A DNA stretch of 64,000 nt from Elioraea rosea (GTDB lineage Bacteria; Pseudomonadota; Alphaproteobacteria; Acetobacterales; Acetobacteraceae). The DNA lies in NCBI RefSeq assembly GCF_007644105.1, contig NZ_VFAC01000007.1, forward strand, positions 62,001 through 126,000, read 5' to 3'. Positions 16,167 to 26,257 of the stretch are shown here, one piece after another. The stretch's first letter is position 1; each line of letters opens with the position of its first letter. The notes beneath the pieces were generated by a model that was given only the letters and a program-made list of their open reading frames with translations, ran no database searches and was not told the origin of the DNA. The position numbers were made by a program, and so were the translations under genes.

Positions 16167-17627
16167 ATGCTCGTTCTCGACCATGACAGGGCTGGCGGCT
16201 ACTGGGGTGCCGTCTACGCGTTCAGCGCGGTGCGCGGCCTGCGCGTCGTCATCGACGGGCCAGTCGGCTGCGAGAACCTGCCGGTCACCGCGGTCCTGCA
16301 CTACACCGATGCGCTTCCGCCGCATGAGCTTCCCGTCGTCGTCACCGGCCTCGACGAGGACAGCCTTTCGCAGAACGGCACGGAAGGAGCGCTGAGGCGC
16401 GCCGCCGCGACGCAGGACGCGGATCTTCCCGCCGTCGTCGTCACGGGCTCGATCGCGGAGATGATCGGCGGCGGGGTGACGCCGGAAGGGTCGAACCTGC
16501 AACGGTTCATTCCCCGCACGATCGACGAGGACCAGTGGCAGGCGGCCGACCGCGCGATCAACTGGCTGTGGACGGAGTTCGGCGCCAAGCGCACGAAGAT
16601 CCGCCCGCGCAAGGAGCGCAAGGAAGGCGAGAAGCCCCGCGTCAACATCATCGGGCCGATCTACGGCACGTTCAACATGCCCTCCGACCTCGCCGAGATC
16701 CGAAGGCTGGTCGAGGGGATCGGCTGCGAGATCAACCTCGTCTTCCCGCTCGGCAGCCATGTCGAGGACATCGCGAAGCTGCCGGATGCAGACGTGAACG
16801 TCTGCATGTACCGCGAGTTCGGTGCACGCCTCTGCGAGACGCTGGAGCGGCCCTGGCTGCGCGCCCCGATCGGGCTGTTCGCGACGACGAACTTCCTCCG
16901 CACCCTCGGCGAGCTCGCCGGTGTCGATCCCGAGCCGTTCATCGAGCGTGAGAAGCACACCACGATCAAGCCGATCTGGGATCTCTGGCGCAGCGTCACG
17001 CAGGACTTCTTCGGCTCCGCCACCTTCGCCGTGGTCGCGACCGAGACCTATGCGCGCGGGCTTCGCCGTTTCCTCGAGGAGGAAATGGGCATCCCCTGCG
17101 CCTTCGCCTTCTCGCGCAAGCCAGGCGAGAAGCCTGACAACGCGGCCGTGCGTGCGGCAATGCGTGCGACGCCCCCGCTCGTCCTGTTCGGCTCCTACAA
17201 CGAGCGCATGTATGCGGCCGAAGCCGGCGGCCGGTCGATGTACATTCCGGCCTCGTTCCCAGGCGCCATCATCCGCCGTGCCACAGGCACGCCGTTCATG
17301 GGCTACGCGGGCGCGACCTACGTCATCCAGGAATACTGCAACGCCCTGTTTGACGCGCTGTTCCACATCCTCCCCCTCGGCACCGATCTCGACCGCGTCG
17401 ATGCGACGCCGGCGAGGCCCGCGCAGGCGGAGATCCAGTGGGACGCGGATGCGGCTGGGCTCCTTCAGGCCCATGTCGAGGCCGAACCGTTCCTTGTCCG
17501 GATCTCCGCCGCCAAGCGGCTGCGCGAGCGCGTGGAGGCCGAGGTACGCGCCTCCGGCACGCAGCGCATCGATGTCGGCCGCGTCCGGGCCGTGCTGGGC
17601 GAACCGCGCGAGGCGGTCCCGGCATGA
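16167..17627 (+). CDS. bchZ: chlorophyllide a reductase subunit BchZ
   Basis: NifK-like catalytic subunit of COR, 486 residues. Family landmarks visible are [12 protein letters not shown], the Cys in [21 protein letters not shown] and the segment [31 protein letters not shown]. The C-terminus (about residues 420-486) is the conserved protochlorophyllide-reductase-like helical end. It starts three bases after bchY and precedes the puf genes by 132 bp with no terminator seen, consistent with a bchCXYZ-puf superoperon. Confidence 0.96.
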   Translation: MLVLDHDRAGGYWGAVYAFSAVRGLRVVIDGPVGCENLPVTAVLHYTDALPPHELPVVVTGLDEDSLSQNGTEGALRRAAATQDADLPAVVVTGSIAEMIGGGVTPEGSNLQRFIPRTIDEDQWQAADRAINWLWTEFGAKRTKIRPRKERKEGEKPRVNIIGPIYGTFNMPSDLAEIRRLVEGIGCEINLVFPLGSHVEDIAKLPDADVNVCMYREFGARLCETLERPWLRAPIGLFATTNFLRTLGELAGVDPEPFIEREKHTTIKPIWDLWRSVTQDFFGSATFAVVATETYARGLRRFLEEEMGIPCAFAFSRKPGEKPDNAAVRAAMRATPPLVLFGSYNERMYAAEAGGRSMYIPASFPGAIIRRATGTPFMGYAGATYVIQEYCNALFDALFHILPLGTDLDRVDATPARPAQAEIQWDADAAGLLQAHVEAEPFLVRISAAKRLRERVEAEVRASGTQRIDVGRVRAVLGEPREAVPA

Positions 17628-17759
17628 GCCCTTCCTCCGACATGCGGCAATGCCGCCCCATTCGCACTCGGCCTTGCCGGGTCACGTCTCGTCCGTGGTG
17701 GTCACGGCGGTCCCTGCCGCGCGGGAGGTGCGCGGTAACGATAACCTGCAGGAGACTCC

Positions 17760-17972
17760 ATGGCTGACAGGTTAGACAGTTCGCTGTCTGGGTTGACGGA
17801 GAACGAGGCTCGGGAATTCCACGGAATTTTCGTGCAGTCCTTCGTCATCTTCACGGTGATCGCGATCGTCGCGCACTTCCTCGTCTGGATGTGGCGTCCC
17901 TGGCTCCCGCCAGTGGGCGGCTACCGGGCGATGCTCGACACTGCGACCACGACCATCTCGTACCTGGTGTAG
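17760..17972 (+). CDS. pufB: light-harvesting 1 beta subunit
   Basis: LH1 beta polypeptide of 70 residues in the intracytoplasmic membrane. The BChl-ligating His39 is in [14 protein letters not shown] and the conserved His21 is in EFHGIFVQS. One transmembrane helix (about 24-44) is followed by the conserved W-RPWLP. A C-terminal extension of about 20 residues after the usual end ([19 protein letters not shown]) is longer than many beta chains. AGGAG lies nine bases before the ATG. No pufQ lies in front of it. Confidence 0.95.
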   Translation: MADRLDSSLSGLTENEAREFHGIFVQSFVIFTVIAIVAHFLVWMWRPWLPPVGGYRAMLDTATTTISYLV

Positions 17973-17984
17973 GAGGGGGATGCC

Positions 17985-18167
17985 ATGTGGCGCATCTGGC
18001 TGATTTTCGATCCCAGGCGTGTCCTCGTCGGACTCGCTACCTTCCTGCTCGTACTGGCCCTGCTGATCCACTTCATCCTGCTCGGAACCGACAGGTTCAA
18101 CTGGATCGAAGGGCCGCGGCCTGCTGCGGTGACGACGCAAGCGTCGCCTCTGCCGCCGTCTCGCTAG
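17985..18167 (+). CDS. pufA: light-harvesting 1 alpha subunit
   Basis: LH1 alpha polypeptide of 60 residues. It begins [20 protein letters not shown], the classic alpha N-terminus. His29 in [10 protein letters not shown] binds BChl. It lies 12 bp after pufB with GGAGG as ribosome-binding site, and pairs with PufB around the reaction centre. Confidence 0.95.
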   Translation: MWRIWLIFDPRRVLVGLATFLLVLALLIHFILLGTDRFNWIEGPRPAAVTTQASPLPPSR

Positions 18168-18176
18168 CCTACCATG

Positions 18177-18228
18177 CCCGGCTGCGGGCGGGCGGCGGGT
18201 CCAACCCCCCCGCTCCTCCGCAGCCGGG
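18177..18228 (+). promoter_or_regulatory. pufA-pufL intercistronic hairpin
   Basis: The arms CCCGGCTGCGG (18177-18187) and CCGCAGCCGGG (18218-18228) are perfect 11-bp complements around a 30-base G/C-rich loop. In Rhodobacter, hairpins in this gap protect the pufBA mRNA 3' end from decay, so LH1 is made in excess over the reaction centre. No U-run follows, so it is not a simple terminator. The function here is by analogy. Confidence 0.75.
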
Positions 18229-18282
18229 ACCCGCAACGGAGAGGCCGACCCAACTCGACCTCGACACCCGGGAGTTTCGACA

Positions 18283-19107
18283 ATGTCGATGCTCAGTTTC
18301 GAGAAGAAGTACCGAGTCCGGGGAGGCACCCTGGTCGGGGGAGACCTGTTCGACTTCTGGGTCGGTCCCTTCTATGTCGGCTTTTTCGGCGTCACGACGA
18401 TGTTCTTCACGGTGCTCGGCACCGCGCTGATCATCTACGGCGCCGCGCTCGGCGGCACGTGGAATGTCTGGAAGATCAGCATCGCGCCGCCCGACCTTGC
18501 CTACGGCCTCGGCATCGCGCCGCTCAAGGCCGGCGGGCTGTGGCAGCTGATCACGGTCTGCGCGCTCGGGGCATTCATCTCGTGGGCGCTGAGGCAGGCG
18601 GAGATCTCGCGCAAGCTCGGCATGGGGCTTCACATCCCCTTCGCCTACGGCATGGCGATCTTCGCGTATTTCACGCTCGTCGTCATCCGCCCGGTCCTGA
18701 TGGGCGCCTGGGGGCACGGCTTCCCCTACGGCATCTTCAGCCATCTCGATTGGGTATCGAATGTCGGCTACCAGTACCTGCACTTCCACTACAACCCGGC
18801 GCACATGATCGCGGTGAGCTTCTTCTTCACCACGACGCTGGCGCTCTCGCTGCACGGCGCGCTCGTTCTCTCGGCGATCAACCCGCCGAAGGGCCAGCCG
18901 GTGAAGACCGCGGAGCATGAGAACACGTTCTTCCGCGACACGATCGGCTACTCGATCGGCACGCTCGGCATCCACCGCCTGGGCCTCTTCCTCGCCCTGT
19001 CGGCCGGCTTCTGGAGCGCGGTCTGCATCGTGATCAGCGGTCCGTTCTGGACGCGTGGCTGGCCCGAATGGTGGGGCTGGTGGCTCAACCTGCCGATCTG
19101 GAGCTAG
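18283..19107 (+). CDS. pufL: photosynthetic reaction centre L subunit
   Basis: Core subunit of the type-2 reaction centre, carrying special-pair and accessory BChl, bacteriopheophytin and QB sites together with PufM. The 274 residues match the family. It begins [23 protein letters not shown] as in other PufL. The segment around [24 protein letters not shown] carries the conserved histidines, and five transmembrane helices are apparent. It begins 54 bp after the hairpin and is separated from pufM by ten bases. Confidence 0.97.
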   Translation: MSMLSFEKKYRVRGGTLVGGDLFDFWVGPFYVGFFGVTTMFFTVLGTALIIYGAALGGTWNVWKISIAPPDLAYGLGIAPLKAGGLWQLITVCALGAFISWALRQAEISRKLGMGLHIPFAYGMAIFAYFTLVVIRPVLMGAWGHGFPYGIFSHLDWVSNVGYQYLHFHYNPAHMIAVSFFFTTTLALSLHGALVLSAINPPKGQPVKTAEHENTFFRDTIGYSIGTLGIHRLGLFLALSAGFWSAVCIVISGPFWTRGWPEWWGWWLNLPIWS

Positions 19108-19117
19108 GGAGGGCGAG

Positions 19118-20095
19118 ATGGCCGAATATCTGAACATCTTCACCCGGGTGCAGGTTCGCGGCCCTGCGTATCCGGGAGTGTCGCTGCCGCGAAGCGACGA
19201 GCCGCGAAGGGGAGTGCCGCGCTTCCTCCACCTCGCCGGCAAGCTCGGCGACGCGCAGATCGGGCCGATCTATCTCGGTTGGCTCGGCGTGCTCTCGCTG
19301 GCCTGCGGGTTCGTCGCCTTCGAGATCATCGGTCTCAACATGCTCGCCTCGGTGGGCTGGGACCCGATCCAGTTCGTCCGTCAGCTCTTCTGGCTGGCGC
19401 TCGAGCCGCCCGCGCCGCAATACGGGCTCTCCTTCCCGCCGATGGCGGAAGGCGGGTGGTGGCTGATGGCGGGGTTCTTCCTCACCGCCTCGATCCTGCT
19501 CTGGTGGCTTCGCGTCTATCGTCGCGCCAGGCAGCTCGGCATGGGCACCCATGTCGCCTGGGCATTCGCCGCGGCGATCTGGCTCTACCTGGTGCTCGGC
19601 TTCATCCGCCCGATCCTCATGGGCAGCTGGTCCGAGGCCGTTCCCTTCGGGATCTTCCCGCACCTCGACTGGACGGCTGCGTTCTCGATCCGCTACGGCA
19701 ACCTCTTCTACAATCCGTTCCACGCCCTCTCGATCGTCTTCCTCTACGGATCGACGCTGCTCTTTGCGATGCACGGCGCGACCATCCTCGCCGTGAGCCG
19801 CTTCGGCGGCGAGCGGGAGATCGAGCACACCCTCGATCGCGGCACGGCGGCGGAGCGGGCCGGCATCTTCTGGCGCTGGACGATGGGCTTCAATGCCACC
19901 TACGAGTCGATCCACCGCTGGGCGTGGTGGTTCGCGGTGCTCTGCCCGCTCGCCGGCGGCATCGGCATCCTGCTTACCGGCACGGTCGTGGACAACTGGT
20001 ACCTCTGGGCGGTCCAGCACGATTTCGCCCCGGCCTACCCGGCCGTGTTCCCGCCCTCGGCTGATCCGGCAATCGCGGCAGGAGTGGTGCGATGA
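19118..20095 (+). CDS. pufM: photosynthetic reaction centre M subunit
   Basis: Core subunit paired with PufL. The ATG at 19118 has GGAGGGCGAG just upstream and gives [20 protein letters not shown], 325 residues. Landmarks are [19 protein letters not shown], with the special-pair His, and [20 protein letters not shown], with the QA/iron-binding residues. It overlaps pufC by four bases. Confidence 0.97.
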   Translation: MAEYLNIFTRVQVRGPAYPGVSLPRSDEPRRGVPRFLHLAGKLGDAQIGPIYLGWLGVLSLACGFVAFEIIGLNMLASVGWDPIQFVRQLFWLALEPPAPQYGLSFPPMAEGGWWLMAGFFLTASILLWWLRVYRRARQLGMGTHVAWAFAAAIWLYLVLGFIRPILMGSWSEAVPFGIFPHLDWTAAFSIRYGNLFYNPFHALSIVFLYGSTLLFAMHGATILAVSRFGGEREIEHTLDRGTAAERAGIFWRWTMGFNATYESIHRWAWWFAVLCPLAGGIGILLTGTVVDNWYLWAVQHDFAPAYPAVFPPSADPAIAAGVVR

Positions 20096-21180
20096 ACATC
20101 TTTCTCCAAAGCGGGCTGGGCGTTGCCGGTGTCGTTGGCGCCGCGATCGTCCTGCTCACCTTCGAGAGACCACCCGTCGAGACGGTGCAGCGCGGCTATC
20201 GCGGCACCGGAATGGAACTGGTCTATACCGAACGCGCTCTCGAGCGCATCTCGGCGGCCAACATCGTCCCCGAGGCCGACCCGCCGGTCGACCCCGTGGG
20301 GCAGCGGGCCTCGGAAGTGTACGAGAACGTGCAGGTGCTCGGCGATCTCGATGCCGGGCAGTTCATCCGGCTGATGGCGGCGATCACCGCCTGGGTGTCG
20401 CCGGAGCAGGGGTGCAACTACTGCCACAACCCCGAGAACCTCGCTTCCGACGACGTCTACACCAAGGTCGTGACGCGGCGCATGTTGCAAATGACCCGGG
20501 CGATCAATACCGACTGGCAGACGCACGTGAAGGAAACGGGCGTGACCTGCTACACCTGCCACCGCGGCCAGCCGATCCCGCGGCAGGTGTGGTCGACAGA
20601 GCCGGGGCGGAGCACGGCGATGCTCGCGGCCTCGGCGGGACAGAACGTCGTCTCGTCCTCGGCGGGCCTTACCTCGCTTCCGTATGACCCGTTCACGGCC
20701 TTCTTCCGCGACAGCCTGCCGATCCGCGTCAACGGCACGACGCCGCATGGGCCGAACAATCGCGCCTCCATCAAGCAGACCGAGTGGACCTACGGCCTGA
20801 TGATGCACTTCTCGCAGGCCACGGGCGCGAACTGCACGAACTGCCACAACACGCAGAACTTCGCGTCCTGGAACGATGCGGCGCCGACGCGGATCTCCGC
20901 CTGGCACGGCATCCGGATGGTGCGCGAGATCAACAACGCCTACATCGAGCCGCTCACGCCGCTCTGGGCCGCGAACCGGAACGGTCCTCCCGAGCGGGGC
21001 TCGGCGACAATGTCGCGTCTCGGCCCGCATGGCGATGCGCTGAAGACGAACTGCGCGACATGCCATCAGGGTGCCTACAAGCCGCTGCTCGGCGCACCGA
21101 TGCTGCGTGACTATCCGGAGCTGAACGCCGTCAGCCAGAACCCAACGACACCAAGATCCGCCGCGCTGGCGCCACGCTAG
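20092..21180 (+). CDS. pufC: tetraheme cytochrome c subunit of the reaction centre
   Basis: Periplasmic electron donor to the photo-oxidised special pair. The 362 residues hold four CxxCH heme motifs: CNYCH at 108-112, CYTCH at 153-157, CTNCH at 248-252 and CATCH at 321-325. Residues 8-24 are a hydrophobic N-terminal segment. No lipobox cysteine follows it, so the protein is probably anchored by an uncleaved helix rather than by a lipid as in Blastochloris. It ends the bchCXYZ-puf unit before a clear terminator. Confidence 0.96.
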   Translation: MNIFLQSGLGVAGVVGAAIVLLTFERPPVETVQRGYRGTGMELVYTERALERISAANIVPEADPPVDPVGQRASEVYENVQVLGDLDAGQFIRLMAAITAWVSPEQGCNYCHNPENLASDDVYTKVVTRRMLQMTRAINTDWQTHVKETGVTCYTCHRGQPIPRQVWSTEPGRSTAMLAASAGQNVVSSSAGLTSLPYDPFTAFFRDSLPIRVNGTTPHGPNNRASIKQTEWTYGLMMHFSQATGANCTNCHNTQNFASWNDAAPTRISAWHGIRMVREINNAYIEPLTPLWAANRNGPPERGSATMSRLGPHGDALKTNCATCHQGAYKPLLGAPMLRDYPELNAVSQNPTTPRSAALAPR

Positions 21181-21201
21181 CCGGCTCCCTCTCCCTCGCT
21201 G

Positions 21202-21232
21202 GGGCGGCCCTTCGTGGCCGCCCTCTTTTTTT
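21202..21232 (+). terminator. Rho-independent terminator after pufC
   Basis: The stem GGGCGGCC (21202-21209) pairs with GGCCGCCC (21216-21223) around a CTTCGT loop containing UUCG, followed by TCTTTTTTT. It is the strongest terminator-like structure in the window and separates the puf unit from the convergent bchO end. Confidence 0.9.
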
Positions 21233-21247
21233 GCGCAGCGCGGCGCC

Positions 21248-22123
21248 TCAGGGTTCGGAAGCTTGCACGATCAGCGCAGCGACCTCCTCGGGTGCCTCCT
21301 CATGCGCGAGGTGACCGAGCCCGGGAAGCGTGACGAGCTGCGCCGTGGGCAGGATCGCGCGCACGCGCAGCGCATCCTCCGGTGGGATCGTACGGTCATT
21401 GCCGCCGACGACCAGCGTGAGCGCGGGCCTGAGCCCCGGCAGGGCGCGGGCGAGGGGGTGAAGGTCCCACGCAGCCATCATGCCGAGGGCGGCCGTCACA
21501 TGCGCCGAATGACGCGCCAGGCTTGCGTAGAGCCTGACGCCTTCGGCATCGATGCGCGAGCCGGTGTTGCGCAGGAGCCGTTCCACAGCCGAACGGTCTG
21601 CCGCACGCCTGGCGATCAGCCAGGGCACGACCGGAACGGCAACGAGCATGCGGGCAAGGGCCGAGAAGATGAACAGGTCGCCTGGCCCGCCGCGCAGCGG
21701 CAGAAGCGCGCCGTTGATCGAGACGATCGCGCGCGGCGCGAGCATGCCCTCGAGCGCCATGGAAGCAGCGACCGCCGCGCCGGCGGAATGGCCGGCGACG
21801 AGCTCGGGCACGGCGCCGAGCTCGCGCAGCAGGGCGTGCACGGCCTCCGCCATGCCCGGCAACGACAGGGCGCGTTTCGGCGGCGCATCGGTGAAGCCGT
21901 GGCCCGGAAGGTCGGGGGCGACGACGGTGAAGCGCTCTGCGAGAAGCGGCAGGAGGCCGCGCCAGGAATGCGTCGCCGCGCCGGTTCCGTGCACCAGGAG
22001 GAGGGCAGGGCCCGTGCCGGTGATCTGCACGTGCCAGCGGAAACCGCCTGCACGGACGAAGCGGCTTGCCTTCCGGTTCGGCCAGTCGCGGCCGTCACGA
22101 TCCCAGGCCGGCCGGCTGGACAA
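21248..22123 (-). CDS. bchO: BchO, alpha/beta hydrolase of the Mg-chelatase operon
   Basis: A 291-residue alpha/beta hydrolase of the BchO family, linked to Mg insertion into protoporphyrin IX although its reaction is not established. Motifs are VHGTGAATHSW (residues 44-54) and the nucleophile elbow GHSAGAA at 111-117, with Ser113. GHLAHEEAPE near the end holds the catalytic His. It is the last gene of the long minus-strand unit, 18 bp after bchD. Confidence 0.92.
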   Translation of the reverse strand: MSSRPAWDRDGRDWPNRKASRFVRAGGFRWHVQITGTGPALLLVHGTGAATHSWRGLLPLLAERFTVVAPDLPGHGFTDAPPKRALSLPGMAEAVHALLRELGAVPELVAGHSAGAAVAASMALEGMLAPRAIVSINGALLPLRGGPGDLFIFSALARMLVAVPVVPWLIARRAADRSAVERLLRNTGSRIDAEGVRLYASLARHSAHVTAALGMMAAWDLHPLARALPGLRPALTLVVGGNDRTIPPEDALRVRAILPTAQLVTLPGLGHLAHEEAPEEVAALIVQASEP

Positions 22124-22141
22124 AGGGCGGCGTCCGCGCGC

Positions 22142-23896
22142 TCAGGCAGCCCGCGCGGTGTGCGCCGGCGCCATCGCCTTCACCGCGCGCGACACGGCCG
22201 CCGCATCCGCATAGGGAAGCGGGAGGTAGCGCGCGCCCATCGCTGCGGCGAGCGTCTCGCCCTGCTTCTGCGGCCGCGGCGAGGTGTCGAGCAGGACCGA
22301 GGCGATGCGAAGCGAAGCCAGTACACGGGCGGCGGCAAGCGCGTCCCGCTCGGCGGCCTCGCGCCCACCCGTGCCATCGCGCGCGACATTGGCGCGCCCA
22401 TCGGTAAACAGGACGACAACCGGCGTACCGCCGCGGCGAAGCACCGCTTCGGCGAGCGCGCGCGCACCGTCGAGCGCAGAGGCGACGGGCGTGCCGCCAC
22501 CGCCCGGAAGGGCCGCGAGGCTTCGCTTGGCGCGGACGAGCGATGTCGTCGGCGGAAGAAGAAGTTCTGCCTGCCGGCCGCGAAAGGCGATCAGCGCAAC
22601 GCGGTCGCGCCGCACATAGCAATCGGCGAGCAGGAGCTCGACCGCCCCCTTCGCTTCGGCCATGCGGTTCAGCGCAGAGGAGCCGGAGGCATCGACGGCG
22701 AAGATCGTCGTCGTCTCGCTCCGCTCGCGGTAGCGGCGGATGTGGAAATCCTCGCGCCGCACGGCGATGCGTGGCCCGCCTTGGCGACGGCGCATGCCCT
22801 GCCAGGGGGCAGCGGCGCGAAGCGTCTCGAGCAGCGCGAGCCGCTTGCCTCCGCCAGGCATGCCAGGCCGCGCGGCAAGCGGCGCGCCGCGAAGTGCGGA
22901 GAGGCGCGCGGCCCCTTCCTTGCCCGTGCTCGCGGCACCGCGGGAGAGGCCTCGCTGCGCGAGCGCCGCGAGTAGGTCCTTCGGCACGGCGGCTGCGGCG
23001 GCGGCAAGCAGGACGTCGGAGAGCGCATCGCTTGTCTCGCCTTCCTCCGAGCGGTTCTCCGTCTGCTCGGGCGGCGGCGGAGTGTCCTGCTCAGGCGGTG
23101 TCTCCGGCTCGGGCGGGCTCGGCATGCAGGTCGCGCGCGGGGCAAGCACCAGCCGGGTCGCAGCGATCGCATCCGCCTCCTCGACGGCGGGCCGTCCCGC
23201 GAGGGCGGCGGAGGCGCGCGCGGCCGCAAGCGCAAGCAGCGGGGCGCGGAGCGAGCCGATGCCGAAGGCCGCGGCCGTGGCGCAGAGCGCCTCCAACGTT
23301 CGGGCATCCACCGAAACCTTCGCCAAGGCGGTACGGGCGCGGAGGATCGCATCGCGACCCGTCTCGGCCATGGCTGTGTCGGCAAGCGGGATGCCCTCGA
23401 GCCGCGCGGCGAGGCCGATGCGCTCGGCGAGCTCGGGCGGCGGCGCCTCATCCTCCGTGGCACCTTCATCGAGAAGCACGAGCCCGACGCGCGCGGGAGC
23501 CCGGATCGTCATCCCCTCGCGCTCGGCGACGACCTCGCCGCGGTCGAGCGCAGCGCCGAGGCGCGCAGCGAGCCCGGGCGCAAGACGTTCCGCCATCGGC
23601 ACCAGAACGAGGCCGCCATCGGCTTCGGCGAGCAGGCCGCGCGCGCCGACAGGCCGGCCGCTCTTCAGCGTTGCTGCGAGATCGATGCCGCCGAGCAATC
23701 GCGAATCGCCGATGCCGGGGGGCAGCTTGCGCAGCGGCATCCCTTCCGGAAGCACGCGGCGCAGGAAGCCGAGCCAACGGTCGAGCACCGGGCCTGGCCG
23801 CGCGCGAAGCACGAGGCCCTTGAGCCCGGCAGGGTCGATCGCGAGAAGCTGCGCGGCGAGAAGGGCATCGTCCCAGGCCCGCGCGGCCTCGCTCAT
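22142..23896 (-). CDS. bchD: magnesium chelatase subunit BchD
   Basis: AAA+ and integrin-I-domain subunit of the Mg chelatase BchHID. The 584 residues have a degenerate AAA+ N-terminal half without a P-loop, an acidic/proline linker (about 260-295, PEPETPPEQDTPPPPEQTEN) and a C-terminal vWA domain with the MIDAS motif DASGSSALNRM near residue 406. It overlaps bchI by four bases and partners BchI in a double hexamer. Confidence 0.95.
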   Translation of the reverse strand: MSEAARAWDDALLAAQLLAIDPAGLKGLVLRARPGPVLDRWLGFLRRVLPEGMPLRKLPPGIGDSRLLGGIDLAATLKSGRPVGARGLLAEADGGLVLVPMAERLAPGLAARLGAALDRGEVVAEREGMTIRAPARVGLVLLDEGATEDEAPPPELAERIGLAARLEGIPLADTAMAETGRDAILRARTALAKVSVDARTLEALCATAAAFGIGSLRAPLLALAAARASAALAGRPAVEEADAIAATRLVLAPRATCMPSPPEPETPPEQDTPPPPEQTENRSEEGETSDALSDVLLAAAAAAVPKDLLAALAQRGLSRGAASTGKEGAARLSALRGAPLAARPGMPGGGKRLALLETLRAAAPWQGMRRRQGGPRIAVRREDFHIRRYRERSETTTIFAVDASGSSALNRMAEAKGAVELLLADCYVRRDRVALIAFRGRQAELLLPPTTSLVRAKRSLAALPGGGGTPVASALDGARALAEAVLRRGGTPVVVLFTDGRANVARDGTGGREAAERDALAAARVLASLRIASVLLDTSPRPQKQGETLAAAMGARYLPLPYADAAAVSRAVKAMAPAHTARAA

Positions 23897-24972
23897 GCGG
23901 CAAGAACCTCGGCGATGGCGCGTTCGACGCGCGTGGTCGCCACGGTATCGTCGAGCGGGTTGCGCCGAAGCCTGTGGCGCAGCGCCGCCGGGGCGACCGC
24001 GCGAAGCTGCGCGAGGCCGACCTCACGCTCACCGTCATACGCAGCGAGCGCGCGCGCGGCGCGGATCAGCGTGAGCTCGCCGCGGAGACCGTCCGTTCCG
24101 AGCGCTATGCACAGCCTCGCGGCATGGCCGATCGACTCGTCCGGCACGACGATCTCGGGAAGGCGCTTGCGGGCGGCGACGAGGCGCCGGCGAAGCTTCG
24201 CCTCCTCGGCCGCCCAGGACACGGCGAAGCCCGCCTGGTCGCGCTCGAACGCGTCGCGACGGCGGACGACCTCGATGCGCGTGGCGATGTCGCTGGGCGT
24301 CGTGACCTCGACGGAAAGGCCGAAGCGGTCGAGCAGCTGGGGGCGAAGCTCCCCCTCCTCGGGGTTGCCAGAGCCGACGAGAACGAAGCGCGCGGGGTGG
24401 CGTATCGACAGCCCCTCGCGCTCCACCACGTTCTCGCCGGACGCGGCGACGTCGAGCAGGAGATCGACGATGTGGTCCTCGAGTAGGTTTACTTCGTCGA
24501 TGTAGAGGAAGCCCCGATGGGCGCGGGCGAGCAGCCCTGGCTCGAACGCCTTCACGCCCTGGGCCAGCGCGCGCTCGATGTCGAGTGCGCCGACCACGCG
24601 GTCCTCCGTCGCGCCGAGAGGGAGGTCGACCACGGGAACCGGCACAAGCGCCGTCTTCGCCTTCGCGCCGGGCTGGCTGCACTGCTCGCAGAGGCCGGCC
24701 GGCGCATCGGGCGAGCAGGAATACGGGCAGCCGACGACGACGCGCATCGGCGGCAGGAGCGCCGCGAGCGCGCGCACGGCGGTCGATTTGCCCGTGCCCC
24801 GATCGCCGAACACGAGGACGCCGCCGAGCGTGGCGTCAACCGCCGCGATCAGCAGCGCGCGCTTCATTTCCTCCTGGCCGACGATGGCGGAGAACGGAAA
24901 AAGGACCCTGGCGTTCACGCCGCGAGCATCACCCCGCGCTCCGCTCGCGGCAAGAGCGGAGTCATGCCGCAC
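23893..24972 (-). CDS. bchI: magnesium chelatase ATPase subunit BchI
   Basis: AAA+ motor of Mg chelatase. From the GTG at 24972 it has 359 residues. Walker [11 protein letters not shown] is at residues 54-63, Walker [14 protein letters not shown] near 165-177, and [20 protein letters not shown] forms the sensor-1/arginine-finger region. The GTG lies 11 bases inside the hemA coding end, so translation is coupled. An internal GTG ([12 protein letters not shown], residue 19) is a possible later start. Confidence 0.95.
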   Translation of the reverse strand: MRHDSALAASGARGDARGVNARVLFPFSAIVGQEEMKRALLIAAVDATLGGVLVFGDRGTGKSTAVRALAALLPPMRVVVGCPYSCSPDAPAGLCEQCSQPGAKAKTALVPVPVVDLPLGATEDRVVGALDIERALAQGVKAFEPGLLARAHRGFLYIDEVNLLEDHIVDLLLDVAASGENVVEREGLSIRHPARFVLVGSGNPEEGELRPQLLDRFGLSVEVTTPSDIATRIEVVRRRDAFERDQAGFAVSWAAEEAKLRRRLVAARKRLPEIVVPDESIGHAARLCIALGTDGLRGELTLIRAARALAAYDGEREVGLAQLRAVAPAALRHRLRRNPLDDTVATTRVERAIAEVLAA

Positions 24973-26173
24973 GGCGCAGGCTCAGCTCCGACCAGATGGC
25001 GGAAAGGGCGCCGATCAGATGCTCGATATCGGCATCGGAGTGCAGCGGCGAGGGGGTGATGCGCAGCCGCTCCGTGCCGCGCGCCACGGTCGGGTAGTTG
25101 ATCGGCTGCACGTAGATGCCGTAGGCCTCGAGCAGGATGTCGCTGATCCGCTTGCAGGCGACGGGGTCGCCCACCATCACGGGCACGATGTGGCTCGGGT
25201 TGGCGAGATGCGGAACCCCGATCGCGTCGAGGCGGCGGCGCACGGTCGCGACGCGTTCGTGCATCCTCTGCCGCTCCGTCGTGCTGCGCTTCAGATGGCC
25301 GATCGAGGCGATGGCGCCGGCCGCGACATGGGGCGGGATGGCGGTCGTGAAGATGAAGCCCGACGCGTTCGAGCGCACGAAGTCGCAGAGCGCGGTGGAG
25401 GCCGCGATGTAGCCGCCGAGCACGCCGAACGCCTTGCCGAGCGTTCCTTCGATGACCGTCAGCCTGTCGGACAGGCCCTCGCGCTCGGCCACGCCGCCGC
25501 CGCGCGGCCCGTAGAGTCCGACGGCGTGCACCTCGTCGAGATAGGTCATCGCGCCGAACTCGTCCGCCACGTCGCAGATCTCGGCGATGGGCGCGATGTC
25601 GCCGTCCATCGAGTAGACGCTCTCGAACGCCACGAGCTTCGGCCGCTCGCGCGGGAACTCGGCGAGCTTGCGACGAAGGTCCTCAGGGTCGTTGTGGGCG
25701 AAGATGCGGCGCTCTGCGCGCGAATGGCGGATGCCCTCGATCATCGACGCATGGTTGCCCTCGTCGGAGAACACCACGCATTCGGGAACCCGTGCGGCGA
25801 GCGTGGTCAGGCTCGCCCAGTTTGACATGTAGCCCGAGTTGAAGATCAGCGCCGCTTCCTTGCCGTGCAGGTCGGCAAGCGTCGCTTCGAGGCGCACATG
25901 GTAGTGGTTGGTTCCGCCGATGTTGCGCGTGCCGCCCGCGCCGGCGCCGCAGCGGTCGAGCGCCTCGTGCATCGCGGCAAGGACCTCGGGGTTCTGCCCC
26001 ATGCCGAGATAGTCGTTGCTGCACCAGACGGTGACCTCGCGGGTTCCCTCAGGCGTGTGCAGCGTCGCCCGCGGGAAGGCACCGGCTCGCCGCTCGATGT
26101 CGGCGAAGACACGGTAGCGTCCTTCGTTCCGCAGGCCCTCGAGATGGCGGCGGAAGAATGCCTCGTAGTTCAT
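24962..26173 (-). CDS. hemA: 5-aminolevulinate synthase
   Basis: PLP enzyme condensing glycine and succinyl-CoA to ALA, the first step of all tetrapyrrole synthesis (Shemin pathway). It has 403 residues, starting [20 protein letters not shown]. The PLP Lys247 is in [11 protein letters not shown], and [12 protein letters not shown] holds the PLP-interacting Asp. Having hemA inside the PGC links ALA supply to photopigment demand. It is 84 bp after puhE and overlaps bchI. Confidence 0.96.
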   Translation of the reverse strand: MNYEAFFRRHLEGLRNEGRYRVFADIERRAGAFPRATLHTPEGTREVTVWCSNDYLGMGQNPEVLAAMHEALDRCGAGAGGTRNIGGTNHYHVRLEATLADLHGKEAALIFNSGYMSNWASLTTLAARVPECVVFSDEGNHASMIEGIRHSRAERRIFAHNDPEDLRRKLAEFPRERPKLVAFESVYSMDGDIAPIAEICDVADEFGAMTYLDEVHAVGLYGPRGGGVAEREGLSDRLTVIEGTLGKAFGVLGGYIAASTALCDFVRSNASGFIFTTAIPPHVAAGAIASIGHLKRSTTERQRMHERVATVRRRLDAIGVPHLANPSHIVPVMVGDPVACKRISDILLEAYGIYVQPINYPTVARGTERLRITPSPLHSDADIEHLIGALSAIWSELSLRRAA

Positions 26174-26257
26174 GTCGCCTCCGTACCGTGCCGGTGCCGC
26201 GCTGCATCGGGTCTGGCGTCTGCACGGCGCGGCGTCGTGCGATGCCTTGTCATCGTC

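Noticed and set aside
17644-17656. GCGGC-AAT-GCCGC palindrome after bchZ, considered as a terminator or RegA site
   Set aside because: The five-base stem is too short and has no T-run, and RegA sites are too degenerate to call from one case.
17628-17759. Search for pufQ between bchZ and pufB
   Set aside because: No frame of plausible length or composition was found in 132 bp.
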